DNA of 64,000 nucleotides, taken from Streptomycetaceae bacterium. Its GTDB lineage: Bacteria; Actinomycetota; Actinomycetes; Nanopelagicales; Nanopelagicaceae. The translations under genes were made by a program, and so were the position numbers. The DNA is taken from assembly GCA_027483765.1 (NCBI GenBank), contig JAIXTW010000006.1:87636-151635 (forward strand), in the 5' to 3' direction. The notes under the pieces were generated by a model. The model made no database searches, had not been told where the DNA came from, and saw only the letters and a program-made list of their open reading frames with translations. Of the stretch, positions 25,732 through 36,565 are shown piece by piece. Each line of letters starts with the position of its first letter. Position 1 is the stretch's first letter.

Positions 25732-25791
25732 TCAGCAACCGGTAGTTGAGATGCGGCAGTAGTCAATAATGCGACGTTTAGTAAAGAACAT
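25732..25791 (-). CDS. Cys-containing leader peptide upstream of the rhodanese
   Basis: A 19-codon frame reads MFFTKRRIIDYCRISTTGC and stops with TGA; its last sense codon is Cys (TGC), and a second Cys is at position 12. AAGGGGT lies 5 bases before the ATG, a good ribosome binding site. The pattern (basic TKRR, then D-x-C-R-I, then terminal Cys) resembles the actinobacterial Cys-rich leader peptides (for example the Ms5788A type), which precede rhodanese and other sulfur genes. There, ribosome stalling at Cys codons reports cysteine supply. The match is by eye and memory; no alignment was run. Confidence 0.7.
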   Translation of the reverse strand: MFFTKRRIIDYCRISTTGC

Positions 25792-25856
25792 CGTGACCCC
25801 TTCGCGTGCACTGAAATACGGTAGAAAGATAGTAATTGAAGGAACGATTGTAAAAT

Positions 25857-25871
25857 TGCAAACTATTTGCA
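25857..25871. repeat. Perfect inverted repeat TGCAAA-CTA-TTTGCA
   Basis: A 6-3-6 palindrome in the gap between the photolyase stop and the rhodanese leader peptide, 66 bases upstream of the leader ATG. It is well placed for a repressor or activator of the rhodanese unit. AT-rich DNA surrounds it. No T-run follows on the minus strand, so a terminator is less likely. Confidence 0.35.
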
Positions 25872-25881
25872 GGTGCAATAG

Positions 25882-27237
25882 CTATTCGGGTTTTTCAGGC
25901 TTATCAGCCTTAATTTCCTTTAGCCGTTCCAGTGATTCAATGCGTTCAACTGCATGATCAACAATGCGTTCTGAGTAACCTTGTGAATATCCATCGAGAT
26001 ATAACCACGGCTCATGTATTTCGGCTGCACTTAGGTGCGCGAGTTCCGGTACATATTTACGAATGTAGTCACCGTGCTCATCGAAACGTCTACCTTGTTC
26101 AATTGGATTAAAAACCCGGTAATACGGAGATGCATCGGTGCCGGTGCCCGCAGTCCACTGCCATCCGTGCGCATTTGAAGCTACATCGTAATCAACCAGG
26201 TGCTGGGCAAAGAATCGCTCACCCAACTGCCATTCAAGGTGCAGATCTTTCACCAAGAAAGAAGCCACCACCATGCGAGTGCGGTTATGCATCCAGCCCT
26301 CTTGAACTAATTGACGCATTGCGGCATCAACGAATGGGTAGCCGGTTTTTCCCGCACACCATGCTTCAAATTGTTTTCCAGGTTTGTCATAACGCATCTC
26401 TTTAAATTTTGGTGAGTAGTACTCGATATCTGTATTGGGATTGTTAAAGAGAACATCAGCATAGAACTCGCGCCAGGCAATCTCTTTTCGGAAGGTGTCG
26501 TGTGCTTTGCTCTCACCCAAATTTGCCAGCAAAGTACGGGGGTGAATCTCGCCAAACTTTAAGTAGGTGCTCATTTTTGATGTGCCATCGATGCCGGCAA
26601 AGTTTCGGTTCTCGTCATAGCTATCAAGGCCGTTCTTCGTAAACTCTTTAAATCTCTTCAGCGCTGCTGCTTCGCCAGCGGCAATTACACGAACATCTTT
26701 CGGCATCACGAAATCTGGAAACGCTCGGTACTCAGGTGGCGGCGTAGGCGCCTTTATATTTTTTGGTGTGACAGCAGCTGCGCGCCAACCATGTGTGCGC
26801 CAACCGCGATAGAACGGTGTGTAGACCTTGTATGGCGTGTCATCACTTGGTTTGCGCACGCGACCAGGTGCAACTGCATAAGGCGAACCAGTGCGAATAA
26901 GTGGAATTCCCGCAGCTTCTACTCGCGCATCGCGCGCTGCGCCATAGCGTTCGTACTCGGCTGAGATATGAACTTCCTTCACGTCATAGCGTGCAATCAG
27001 TTCTTGCAAAACTTCAACCTGATCGCCTTCAATGATGTGCAAAGTGTTGCCGAGTGATTCATCGAGTGCGCGCAGCGATTGGCCCATGTAGGCAAGTAAC
27101 TTCTCGCCAGCTTCGGCGATCTGCTGCTTATCCAAAATAAAGACAGGAACAATTTCATCACAATTTTTGATTGCTTCTAGCAGCGCAGGGTGATCACCAA
27201 TACGCAGGTCTCGGCGAAACCAGATGATGTTTCGCAT
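25882..27237 (-). CDS. phr: Deoxyribodipyrimidine photolyase (class I cryptochrome/photolyase)
   Basis: Repairs cyclobutane pyrimidine dimers with blue light. The 451-residue protein has an N-terminal alpha/beta antenna domain (IIWFRRDLRIGDHPALLEAI, 3-22) and the C-terminal FAD domain: STYLKFGEIHPRTLL, ELAWREFY-like KEIAWREFYADVLF, MHNRTRMVVASFLVKDLHLEWQLGE, and DYDVASNAHGWQWTAGTGTDASPY. The conserved Trp chain and the Asn-Gly-Trp-Trp-like FAD contacts are intact. It ends with a short Lys/Glu tail. The start lies 11 bases after the citrate synthase stop, suggesting co-transcription. A photolyase fits a sunlit surface-water habitat. Confidence 0.96.
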   Translation of the reverse strand: MRNIIWFRRDLRIGDHPALLEAIKNCDEIVPVFILDKQQIAEAGEKLLAYMGQSLRALDESLGNTLHIIEGDQVEVLQELIARYDVKEVHISAEYERYGAARDARVEAAGIPLIRTGSPYAVAPGRVRKPSDDTPYKVYTPFYRGWRTHGWRAAAVTPKNIKAPTPPPEYRAFPDFVMPKDVRVIAAGEAAALKRFKEFTKNGLDSYDENRNFAGIDGTSKMSTYLKFGEIHPRTLLANLGESKAHDTFRKEIAWREFYADVLFNNPNTDIEYYSPKFKEMRYDKPGKQFEAWCAGKTGYPFVDAAMRQLVQEGWMHNRTRMVVASFLVKDLHLEWQLGERFFAQHLVDYDVASNAHGWQWTAGTGTDASPYYRVFNPIEQGRRFDEHGDYIRKYVPELAHLSAAEIHEPWLYLDGYSQGYSERIVDHAVERIESLERLKEIKADKPEKPE

Positions 27238-27248
27238 AGGGAGTGAAA

Positions 27249-28364
27249 CTACTTGTGAAGTTGCTCGACAGTTGCGTCCCAGCCCTTTACATCTTCAGGC
27301 TTACGAGGAGCCTTTCCGACGTAACGTGCTGATGGACGAATAAGGCGACCGGTGCGCTTCTGCTCAAGAATGTGTGCAGACCAACCCGCAGTGCGAGCAG
27401 CTGTAAACATTGAGGTAAAGAGCGGAGCTGGTACCTCTGCGAAATCAAGAATGATTGCCGCCCAGAATTCAACGTTTGTTTCTAGCACGCGATCTGGTTG
27501 ACGCTCGTGCAGTTCCTTCAGCGCAGCCTTCTCAAGTGCTTCTGCTACTTCATAACGTGGTGCGTTAAGTTCTTTCGCTGTGCGACGTAGTGTGCGAGCG
27601 CGTGGATCTTCAGCGCGATATACGCGGTGACCAAATCCCATCAGGCGTTCTTTACGATCAAGAATTCCCTTTACATACGCTTCCGCATTTCCTGTCTTCT
27701 CAACTTCTTCAATCATGTGAAGAACGCGAGATGGTGCGCCACCGTGAAGTGGACCTGACATCGCACCGATTGCACCCGAAAGTGCGGCGCAAACATCCGC
27801 GCCAGTTGATGCAATAACGCGACCAGTAAATGTTGAAGCATTCATTCCGTGCTCTGCCGCAGATACAAAGTAAGCATCGATTGCACGAACGTGTGCTGGG
27901 TCTGGCTCGCCACGCCAGCGAATCATCATGCGCTCTACGACGGTATGAGCTTTATCAACTGCCGCCTCTGATACTGGATTGGCAAAGATTCCGCGAGCAG
28001 ATTGTGCAAGATAAGAAAGAACCATCACAGATGTACGCGCAAGGTTGCTGCGAGCTTCTTCATCTGAAATATCAAGAAGTGGCTTAAAGCCCCATGATGG
28101 AGCAAGCATTGCAATCGCAGATTGAATATCTACGCGAACATCACCTGAGTGAACAGGTAGTGGGAATGGCTCAGCATTTGGAAGCCCTGGATTAAATTCA
28201 TCATCAACAAGAAGTCCCCATACGTTTCCGAATGAGACGCGACCAACAAGATCTTCGATATCAACGCCACGGTAACGAAGCGCGCTGCCTTCTTTATCTG
28301 GCTCTGCAATTTCAGATTCGAATGCGATTACGCCTTCTAGACCTGGTTTGAAATCATCTGACAC
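27249..28364 (-). CDS. gltA: Citrate synthase
   Basis: Condenses acetyl-CoA and oxaloacetate to citrate, the entry step of the TCA cycle. At 371 residues it is the short Gram-positive/archaeal type. Catalytic histidines are in GPLHGGAPSRVLHM and MGFGHRVYRAEDPRA, and the citrate-binding arginine is in LIRPSARYVG. The sequence begins GLEGVIAFESEIAEPDKEGSALRYRGVDIEDLV, typical of the family. Start is GTG 28364, with AAGGAG six bases upstream. It is divergent from pdxH and followed by photolyase on the same strand. Confidence 0.96.
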   Translation of the reverse strand: MSDDFKPGLEGVIAFESEIAEPDKEGSALRYRGVDIEDLVGRVSFGNVWGLLVDDEFNPGLPNAEPFPLPVHSGDVRVDIQSAIAMLAPSWGFKPLLDISDEEARSNLARTSVMVLSYLAQSARGIFANPVSEAAVDKAHTVVERMMIRWRGEPDPAHVRAIDAYFVSAAEHGMNASTFTGRVIASTGADVCAALSGAIGAMSGPLHGGAPSRVLHMIEEVEKTGNAEAYVKGILDRKERLMGFGHRVYRAEDPRARTLRRTAKELNAPRYEVAEALEKAALKELHERQPDRVLETNVEFWAAIILDFAEVPAPLFTSMFTAARTAGWSAHILEQKRTGRLIRPSARYVGKAPRKPEDVKGWDATVEQLHK

Positions 28365-28472
28365 GTCTGGCTCCTTCGTAATGGTGAGGCCAATTCTGCA
28401 CCTACCGCGGGGGTGCTGACCACCACATCATGCGGGGATGCACTCGCGGCAAAAGTGAGGTTCGATACATCT

Positions 28473-29141
28473 ATGAGCCAAATGGAACGAGATGCAATCC
28501 GGGCGATGCGCCGCTCTTACGGCGAGGTCGGACTCGAATCCTTGCCGGCCAATCCATTTGAGGCATTCCACCAGTGGCTTAGCGAAGCGGCCGCGAATGA
28601 TTTCATTGTTGAAGCCAATGCGATGGTCCTCTCCACCTTAGGCAGTGACGCCCAAGGACGCGACGCGATAACTACTCGCACCGTTTTACTCAAAGATGTT
28701 TCTGAAGGTGGCTTTACATTCTTTACCAACTACTCATCGCGCAAAGCACAAGCGATGGAGATGCACGACCAGGTGACTCTGCTCTTCCCTTGGTATGCGA
28801 TGGAACGACAAGTTTCCATTAGCGGATATGCGGAAAAGGTTTCGCAAGCAGAATCAGAAGATTACTTTGCAACGCGACCATGGAGTTCACAGATTGGTGC
28901 ATGGGCATCGGCCCAATCCGCACCACTTGCTTCGCGCGAAGAATTAGAACAGCGCTTTGCCGGTGCTGCGCAAAAATGGCCAGAAGGAAGCGTTGTTCCG
29001 TGTCCGCCGCACTGGGGTGGTTATCGCGTCACGCCAATCAGCATCGAGTTTTGGCAGGGGCGTTACTCACGCTTGCATGATCGCCTGCGCTATGAGCGGG
29101 CTAACACGAGTGCGGATTGGGAAGTAGGTCGTTACTACCCT

Positions 29142-29144
<3 letters not shown>
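28473..29144 (+). CDS. pdxH: Pyridoxamine 5'-phosphate oxidase
   Basis: FMN-dependent oxidase making pyridoxal 5'-phosphate from PNP or PMP. The 223-residue length is standard. FMN/substrate motifs are visible: NAMVLSTLGSDAQGRDAITTRTVLLK in part, FTFFTNYSSRKAQAM, LLFPWYAMERQVSISG, and the C-terminal signature WGGYRVTPISIEFWQGRYSRLHDRL. The last residues RYYP are typical. ATG 28473 (MSQMERDAIR) is chosen over the longer open frame from 28413, whose first 20 residues are not protein-like. It supplies PLP to the following serC product. Confidence 0.94.
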
Positions 29145-30275
<1,131 letters not shown>

Positions 30276-30278
30276 TTT

Positions 30279-31442
30279 ATGCCGCATAGAATAAAACGCG
30301 ACTCCTTTTTCTGGACCGTTGCACTACAAAGTATGTGCATCAACTTCTTTTTGGGTGCTTTTGGTCCATCCCAACCATTGCTGCGCGCTGATCAAAATAC
30401 ATCGCTGACTATCGCCGGTCTACATGGCACCGCACTCGGTGTTGCTGCCATCTTCGCCGGTCTTTCGAATCCACACCTGGTCCACAAATTCGGACGCACA
30501 AATACCGGTTGGCTTGGACTCACTATTTTTTCACTCGGTGTTATGGCCTTTGTTGCAGCAAGACCAGTTCAGCTCACAATTCTTGCCGCTCTCGTTACTG
30601 GCTTTGGCGTATCTCTCGTCATTAATAATTACGTGACATCGCTCAACCAGCACTACGGCAAGCAATCGCCAGTTGCAGTCTCGCAAGCCAATTCAATTGG
30701 CTCAGTTAGTTTTGTACTAGGAACTTTGATCGTAGGACTAATAGCGGATAACTTCCGTGATCAGTGGCGAATCGGAATCTTGACTGTCTTGCCTGTCGCC
30801 CTCTATCTATTCTTCTTTCGTAGAATTAAAGATGTAGATGCGCACGTTCCTAACGAGCACGGTCCACAAGGCGGAAAACTTTCACGCAATTTCTGGATCT
30901 CGCTATTCGGATTCTTCACATGTATCTCCAGCGAATTCGCACTCTCATTCTGGTCCGCCGCCCTCATTATCGATCGCACTGATTCAGTTCCAGCCATTGC
31001 CACACTTGCAGTTGTGGCATTTGGTTCTGGAATGGCTACTGGGCGCTGGTTTGGTCCCATCTTGCTTAAGCAATGGGAGATTGATATTCAGCTAAAGATC
31101 TTTATTGCAATCGAGTTCATTGGTTTTGCGGTTTTGTGGTTTTCACATAACTTAACAATCAGCATCCTTTCGCTCTTTGTGACAGGTGTTGGGGTCTCCG
31201 GTCAGTTCACCCTTTCTTCCATTCGACTCATTGGACTTAGTGGTGGTCGTCCTGATTTGGCGATGGGAAAGAATTCGCTAGCTGCAGGATTTGCGATTGG
31301 GCTCTCACCGTTTGTGTTGGGAGTCTTGGGTGATCATCTTGGAATCTCTCGTGCATACCTGATGGTGCCAGTGCTCATGATTATCGCCTACGCAGTTATT
31401 CAATTCATTCCTTCGCACGTGGAGCCAGTCGATGAACTATAA
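30279..31442 (+). CDS. Major facilitator superfamily transporter
   Basis: A 387-residue protein with twelve predicted helices, a central loop (IKDVDAHVPNEHGPQGGKLSRN, about 184-205) separating two six-helix halves, and an A-like motif GLSNPHLVHKFGRTNTGW after helix 2. This topology is MFS; the substrate is unknown. It lies 3 bases after serC and is followed by a tiny overlapping membrane-peptide gene and a DUF2530 gene. A similar serC-MFS-DUF2530-csp-DUF3027 grouping occurs in other actinobacteria as I recall it. Confidence 0.9.
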   Translation: MPHRIKRDSFFWTVALQSMCINFFLGAFGPSQPLLRADQNTSLTIAGLHGTALGVAAIFAGLSNPHLVHKFGRTNTGWLGLTIFSLGVMAFVAARPVQLTILAALVTGFGVSLVINNYVTSLNQHYGKQSPVAVSQANSIGSVSFVLGTLIVGLIADNFRDQWRIGILTVLPVALYLFFFRRIKDVDAHVPNEHGPQGGKLSRNFWISLFGFFTCISSEFALSFWSAALIIDRTDSVPAIATLAVVAFGSGMATGRWFGPILLKQWEIDIQLKIFIAIEFIGFAVLWFSHNLTISILSLFVTGVGVSGQFTLSSIRLIGLSGGRPDLAMGKNSLAAGFAIGLSPFVLGVLGDHLGISRAYLMVPVLMIIAYAVIQFIPSHVEPVDEL

Positions 31443-31509
31443 AAGTCGCAGACTCATTACCGCACTAACACTTATCGCACTCGTTGCACTTATTTTCCTG
31501 GGTAACTAG
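31432..31509 (+). CDS. Tiny single-helix membrane protein (25 residues)
   Basis: The frame starts at an ATG overlapping the last codons of the MFS gene by 11 bases. It reads MNYKSRRLITALTLIALVA then LIFLGN and a TAG stop: a positively charged start followed by one membrane helix. GGAG lies seven bases before the ATG, close to ideal. The overlap suggests translational coupling with the transporter, perhaps as an accessory peptide. No family is recognised and it is below usual gene-calling limits. Confidence 0.5.
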   Translation: MNYKSRRLITALTLIALVALIFLGN

Positions 31510-31512
31510 CGT

Positions 31513-31518
31513 TACGAT
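31513..31518 (+). promoter_or_regulatory. -10 hexamer TACGAT of a leaderless promoter for the DUF2530 gene
   Basis: TACGAT lies exactly six bases before the ATG at 31525, in the 15-base gap after the 25-residue gene. The same hexamer at the same distance precedes the DUF3027 gene on the other strand (32905-32910). Confidence 0.5.
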
Positions 31519-31524
31519 TTAGCC

Positions 31525-31713
31525 ATGGCAAGTAATATCAAAAGCGTAGTAACCCTGATTGCAGCTGGCACCATTGCCTGGATCGGTGCCGGGGTTGTTG
31601 CACTGGCCATGGATGCAGAATCTAAAATTATCTGGACGTGCGTTGTCGGCGCCCTGTTAGGCGTTATCGGAATTCGTTACTCAATCCGGCGCAGCCGGCG
31701 AAGTGGAATTTAA
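31525..31713 (+). CDS. Small two-helix membrane protein, DUF2530-like
   Basis: A 62-residue protein with two hydrophobic helices (VVTLIAAGTIAWIGAGVVALAM and IIWTCVVGALLGVIGIRYSI) and a basic C-terminal tail RRSRRSG. Length, topology and position next to an MFS transporter and a cold-shock/DUF3027 pair fit the actinobacterial DUF2530 family of unknown function. Its TAA overlaps the convergent cold shock gene stop by 4 bases. Confidence 0.75.
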   Translation: MASNIKSVVTLIAAGTIAWIGAGVVALAMDAESKIIWTCVVGALLGVIGIRYSIRRSRRSGI

Positions 31714-32093
31714 GCTTCTAGTTGCGAAGCAATACCGCGAAGCACCCGACCAAGGCGTTCTGCCTCAGCCCCCGATGGGTGGCGTCCCTGGCGTAGACCA
31801 TTTCCAACGCGATCAAGAATCTTGATGGTGTCTTCGATCATGGCAGCGAGATCATCGTTGTTAACGCGTGAATTATCCGCAAGTGAAACAGGTGCATCAA
31901 TGATGTGCACAGACATTGCCTGCGGACCTTTACGAGAATCAATCACGCTGAACTCAAGCTTTGTTCCAGGCTTAACTGTTGCAACGCCTTCTGGGAGTGC
32001 TGATCCGGCTAGATAAACATCTTCGCCTTCATCAGATGCAATAAATCCAAAGCCTTTTTCAAGGGAAAACCATTTAACTTTTCCTGTAGGCAT
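31710..32093 (-). CDS. Cold shock domain protein with C-terminal extension
   Basis: A 127-residue single-stranded nucleic-acid-binding protein. The N-terminal 67 residues form a cold shock domain with the RNP motifs GKVKWFSLEKGFGFIAS and DVYLAGSAL (the usual VFVH is changed to VYLA). A helical, charged extension of about 60 residues ends in LGRVLRGIASQLEA. Such extended CSD proteins beside DUF3027 are common in actinobacteria. AAGGAG lies eight bases before the ATG. It follows the DUF3027 gene on the same strand after 142 bases. Confidence 0.9.
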   Translation of the reverse strand: MPTGKVKWFSLEKGFGFIASDEGEDVYLAGSALPEGVATVKPGTKLEFSVIDSRKGPQAMSVHIIDAPVSLADNSRVNNDDLAAMIEDTIKILDRVGNGLRQGRHPSGAEAERLGRVLRGIASQLEA

Positions 32094-32235
32094 TGCACGT
32101 ACTCCTTAAATTCTTACGGTACTCGTTTAGTAGCCGGGGGATTCGGACAGGGGGCTAATTTATCGCACTTAGCTCAGGGCTTGCTACCTGGTTTTACGCT
32201 TACAAAGTCGCTTCGCTCGTTCTATTTGCTCGGCT

Positions 32236-32898
32236 TCACAGGGTCGCTTCGCTGTGAGCTCCACACCCATGATCGACTGAAACTACGCGTGCATCATCAG
32301 GTGCTATCGCATTGGCACAGACGCCAAATGCTGAACGAAGTGATCCAGCAATGGGAATAAAGAACCCACATGATGCACATGGCTTTGGCGCACCTTGTGC
32401 CAGTGGTGTATTCGGTCCGCGATCACCGGCATACCAACGCTTACTTGCTTGATCGCGACCTTCGATAGAAAGTACGCGCGGGCGCATCAAACCTAAATCA
32501 AATACTTGCGTTGCATCGAGGTCTTCATCTTGCACAAGTGAGTTAACTCCAGGCACAAGGCGGGTATCTTCGAGAATACTTGGAACGATAACTCCCGGTT
32601 CAATATCTTCCGGCAAGATGCGATCCATATATGGAATGTGATCGGGTGCAATAAGTGAATCAGGGCCAGGCAAAATAACAACATCACAGATAGTTGGTTC
32701 AGCAGATTCATCAACTTTGGCGAGTGTGATGCACCAACGCCATCCAACATAGCCGGCGATTTCAGCTGCGAAAAGATATGTAGCGACGCGATTATCGTCG
32801 TCGTATTCAACTGAAACGAAGTCGCCGACTTGTGTTGCAAATTCAGCATCTGCCAATGCGGCATCGCGGGCAACGTTCTGCGCTTCGAAAATCTTCAT
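32236..32898 (-). CDS. DUF3027 family protein
   Basis: A 220-residue actinobacterial protein of unknown function. The N-terminal two thirds (ARDAALADAEFATQVGDFVSVEYDDDNRVATYLF..., ending with a GYVGWRWCITLAKVDE strand region) match DUF3027 by pattern. The C-terminus has a possible zinc site (CASCGFF, then CANAI and HGCGAHSE). The genomic pairing with a cold shock protein is conserved in actinobacteria, which suggests an RNA- or stress-related role, but nothing in the sequence proves it. TACGAT lies six bases before the ATG. Confidence 0.85.
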   Translation of the reverse strand: MKIFEAQNVARDAALADAEFATQVGDFVSVEYDDDNRVATYLFAAEIAGYVGWRWCITLAKVDESAEPTICDVVILPGPDSLIAPDHIPYMDRILPEDIEPGVIVPSILEDTRLVPGVNSLVQDEDLDATQVFDLGLMRPRVLSIEGRDQASKRWYAGDRGPNTPLAQGAPKPCASCGFFIPIAGSLRSAFGVCANAIAPDDARVVSVDHGCGAHSEATL

Positions 32899-32904
32899 CT
32901 GCTA

Positions 32905-32910
32905 ATCGTA
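32905..32910 (-). promoter_or_regulatory. -10 hexamer TACGAT of a leaderless promoter for the DUF3027 gene
   Basis: On the minus strand TACGAT lies exactly six bases before the ATG at 32898, only a few bases after the groEL terminator hairpin. This gives DUF3027 its own start of transcription. Confidence 0.55.
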
Positions 32911-32915
32911 AAGCA

Positions 32916-32949
32916 GAAGGCCCCCGAGACGTTAATCTCGAGGGCCTTC
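32916..32949 (-). terminator. Transcription terminator of groEL
   Basis: Arms GAAGGCCCCCGAGA and TCTCGAGGGCCTTC, with one mismatch, enclose a six-base loop, downstream of groEL on the minus strand. The tail TGCTTTACG is only moderately T-rich. Two further palindromes lie between it and the groEL stop. Confidence 0.7.
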
Positions 32950-32962
32950 GTAACTTTTATAC

Positions 32963-34638
<1,676 letters not shown>

Positions 34639-34672
34639 CTAATAGTTGGTCTTCTCGGTACTGCTAGATCGG

Positions 34673-34699
34673 TTATCACTCTCGACCTCCGAGTGCTAA
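34673..34699. promoter_or_regulatory. CIRCE operator (HrcA binding site) upstream of groEL
   Basis: TTATCACTC and GAGTGCTAA flank a nine-base spacer (34682-34690). This is the CIRCE inverted repeat with a single change from the consensus left arm TTAGCACTC. It lies 46 bases before the groEL start, where HrcA would repress transcription until heat shock. hrcA itself is not in the window. Confidence 0.9.
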
Positions 34700-34767
34700 C
34701 GCCAAATCTAGACGTTCTTATTCCAGCCCGCAAAACGAGCGAGGCTAGCGGTGGAATTGGGAGGGAT

Positions 34768-35034
34768 TTAGCGGGCGGTACGAGCGCTCATGCGGGCTTC
34801 GCGCAGGCGGCGAAGGCGCTTAACCAGCATCGGAGCGGCCTCAAGGGCATCTGCGCGATCAATGAGGTCATTGAGCAGTTGGTAGTAACGAGGAGCCGAT
34901 AAATCGAAGAGCTCTTTAATGGCGCTCTCTTTGGCGCCAGCAAAACGCCACCAGTTACGTTCGAATTCCAGGATGCGCGTTTCGAGCTCGGTCAATGTAG
35001 AACCAGCAGTCTCGGGATTTTCTAACGCAGACAT
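34768..35034 (-). CDS. DUF3263 family protein
   Basis: An 88-residue actinobacterial protein with the pattern ETRILEFERNWWRFAGAKESAIKELFDLSAPRYYQLLNDLID. It looks like a small helix-turn-helix (the AKESAIKELFDLSAPRYYQLL part resembles a sigma-factor or DNA-binding helix pair), followed by a basic tail RRLREARMSARTAR. The function is unknown; DNA binding is inferred. TAAGAT lies seven bases before the ATG, suggesting a leaderless or nearly leaderless mRNA. It lies between the CIRCE-groEL region and a DUF2867 reductase gene. Confidence 0.85.
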   Translation of the reverse strand: MSALENPETAGSTLTELETRILEFERNWWRFAGAKESAIKELFDLSAPRYYQLLNDLIDRADALEAAPMLVKRLRRLREARMSARTAR

Positions 35035-35055
35035 ATCGCAAATCTTATGTCGGAG

Positions 35056-36543
35056 TTAGGCCGAAGTGTGGGATTTACGAGCAGCTTTAATTATATTGCG
35101 GGCCATTGTTGGAAAGATAAAGAAATGAAAGGGCGAAACCAGATACCAATAAATCTGGCCACCTAAACCGCGTGGTTCAAAGAGCGCATCTTGGGTGAGC
35201 ACAGTCTTTCCATCAACTTCTTCCAGATGAAATTCCAACCATGCTTTTCCGGGCAGAATCATTTCGGCATAGAGTCGCAAATGTTGTTCTGGAACTAGTC
35301 CTTCGACTCTCCAGAAATCTAAGCTGTCACCAATACGTAAGTGATGCGGATCGCGGCGACCGCGACGCAAACCAACGCCGCCCACTACGCGATCAATGAG
35401 TCCACGTAAATACCAGAGCCAACCAGAACCAAACCAACCGCGATCTCCACCGATTCCTTCAATCTGCTCCCACACATATTTAATCGGAACATCGGTAGTT
35501 ATCACGCGATGATCTTTCAGTGTGAGCTCTCCCGCCCAATCTGGATCGCTCTGTGCTTTCTGCCATGGCGCTGTAGGAAACGCGGCATCAGACCAACGTG
35601 TAGAAACTGAGTTTTCTGCAGTACGCGTTAAGGCTAAGTGAATCGCTTGTGAAACAGTGAGTAGACCTTCGGCAGGAGGCGGAATCAAATCGCTAATACT
35701 TTTACGCGGGTCTGCTACTACTTCACTGATGAGTGATTCAACAAGTGGTCGCGCAAGTGAAGTAGGCACAGGTGTCACAAAACCGATCCATAAACTTGAA
35801 AGTTTTGGCGTCAACACCGGAACCTGAATAATGATTCGCTTTCGCAGCCCTGACAGGTGAGCAAACTTCTGCATCATGCCGGCATACGACATTACTTCTG
35901 GGCCACCGATATCGCAGATGCGATTAACTGGATTCTTTAAATTCGCCACATTGCGCAGGTAATAAAGCACATCGCGAATCGCAATTGGCTGCGTACGGTT
36001 TGAAACCCACTTTGGCGTGGTCATAATCGGCAAACGGTGGGTGAGATGACGCAACATTTCAAATGAGGCCGAACCTGAACCAATAATAATTCCGGCGCGA
36101 AGCTCGAGTACTGGCACCGATGTAGATGCCAATTCAATTCCAGTGTTCATACGCGATAACAAGTGGCGACTGCGGTTTTCATCGTTAGCAATTCCGCCCA
36201 AATAAACAATCTGCTTTACGCCGGCTGCTTCAGCCTTGTCCGCAAAGTTATGCGCCATCTCGGCTTCCACAGCTTCGAAATCTGTCGCCACGTTAATGGA
36301 ATGCAATAAGTAGTAGGCAGTGTGCACGCCATCGAGTGCTCGCGCTAAATCTTCACCGCTTGTTGCAGTTCCTTCGCAGACTTCCACATCATTGATCCAG
36401 GTATGGCCCTGAATTTTTCGTGCATCGCGAACGAATACCCGCACTCGCTTCTTATCTTCTAGAAGCACTCGCACCAAACGGCCCCCCACATATCCAGATG
36501 CGCCGGTAACAAGGTAGAGCCGGTCCTGATTCTGTGATTCCAT
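35056..36543 (-). CDS. NAD(P)-binding SDR fused to DUF2867 domain
   Basis: A 495-residue two-part protein. The N-terminal part (about 1-300) is an atypical extended SDR with YLVTGASGYVGGRLVRVLL (10-28) and a HTAYYLLHSI segment. The C-terminal part (about 330-490) is a DUF2867 domain containing GDRGWFGSGWLWYLRGLIDRVVGGVGLRRGRRD and a hydrophobic tail. Such fusions are widespread and their substrate is not established; a quinone/lipid-related or redox role is possible. It is divergent from NDH-2 with only 22 bases between. TAGGCT lies six bases before its ATG. Confidence 0.85.
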   Translation of the reverse strand: MESQNQDRLYLVTGASGYVGGRLVRVLLEDKKRVRVFVRDARKIQGHTWINDVEVCEGTATSGEDLARALDGVHTAYYLLHSINVATDFEAVEAEMAHNFADKAEAAGVKQIVYLGGIANDENRSRHLLSRMNTGIELASTSVPVLELRAGIIIGSGSASFEMLRHLTHRLPIMTTPKWVSNRTQPIAIRDVLYYLRNVANLKNPVNRICDIGGPEVMSYAGMMQKFAHLSGLRKRIIIQVPVLTPKLSSLWIGFVTPVPTSLARPLVESLISEVVADPRKSISDLIPPPAEGLLTVSQAIHLALTRTAENSVSTRWSDAAFPTAPWQKAQSDPDWAGELTLKDHRVITTDVPIKYVWEQIEGIGGDRGWFGSGWLWYLRGLIDRVVGGVGLRRGRRDPHHLRIGDSLDFWRVEGLVPEQHLRLYAEMILPGKAWLEFHLEEVDGKTVLTQDALFEPRGLGGQIYWYLVSPFHFFIFPTMARNIIKAARKSHTSA

Positions 36544-36549
36544 AGATTG

Positions 36550-36555
36550 AGCCTA
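36550..36555 (-). promoter_or_regulatory. -10 hexamer TAGGCT of a leaderless promoter for the SDR-DUF2867 gene
   Basis: On the minus strand TAGGCT lies exactly six bases before the ATG at 36543. It shares two bases (36554-36555) with the -10 of the divergent ndh promoter. Confidence 0.55.
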
Positions 36556-36559
36556 GACT
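36554..36559 (+). promoter_or_regulatory. -10 hexamer TAGACT of a leaderless promoter for ndh
   Basis: TAGACT lies exactly six bases before the ATG at 36566. It overlaps the opposing -10 of the SDR-DUF2867 gene, so the two promoters should exclude each other. Confidence 0.55.
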
Positions 36560-36565
36560 GAGCAC

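Noticed and set aside
25769..25957. Plus-strand open frame of 62 codons upstream of the photolyase end
   Set aside because: It runs antisense through the rhodanese leader peptide and photolyase 3' end, has no ribosome binding site and encodes a basic, unprotein-like sequence.
32207..32253. Direct repeat GTCGCTTCGCT occurring twice
   Set aside because: One copy is part of the DUF3027 3' coding end and the other 36 bases away in the gap; only two copies, no regular spacing, so neither CRISPR nor a clear terminator.
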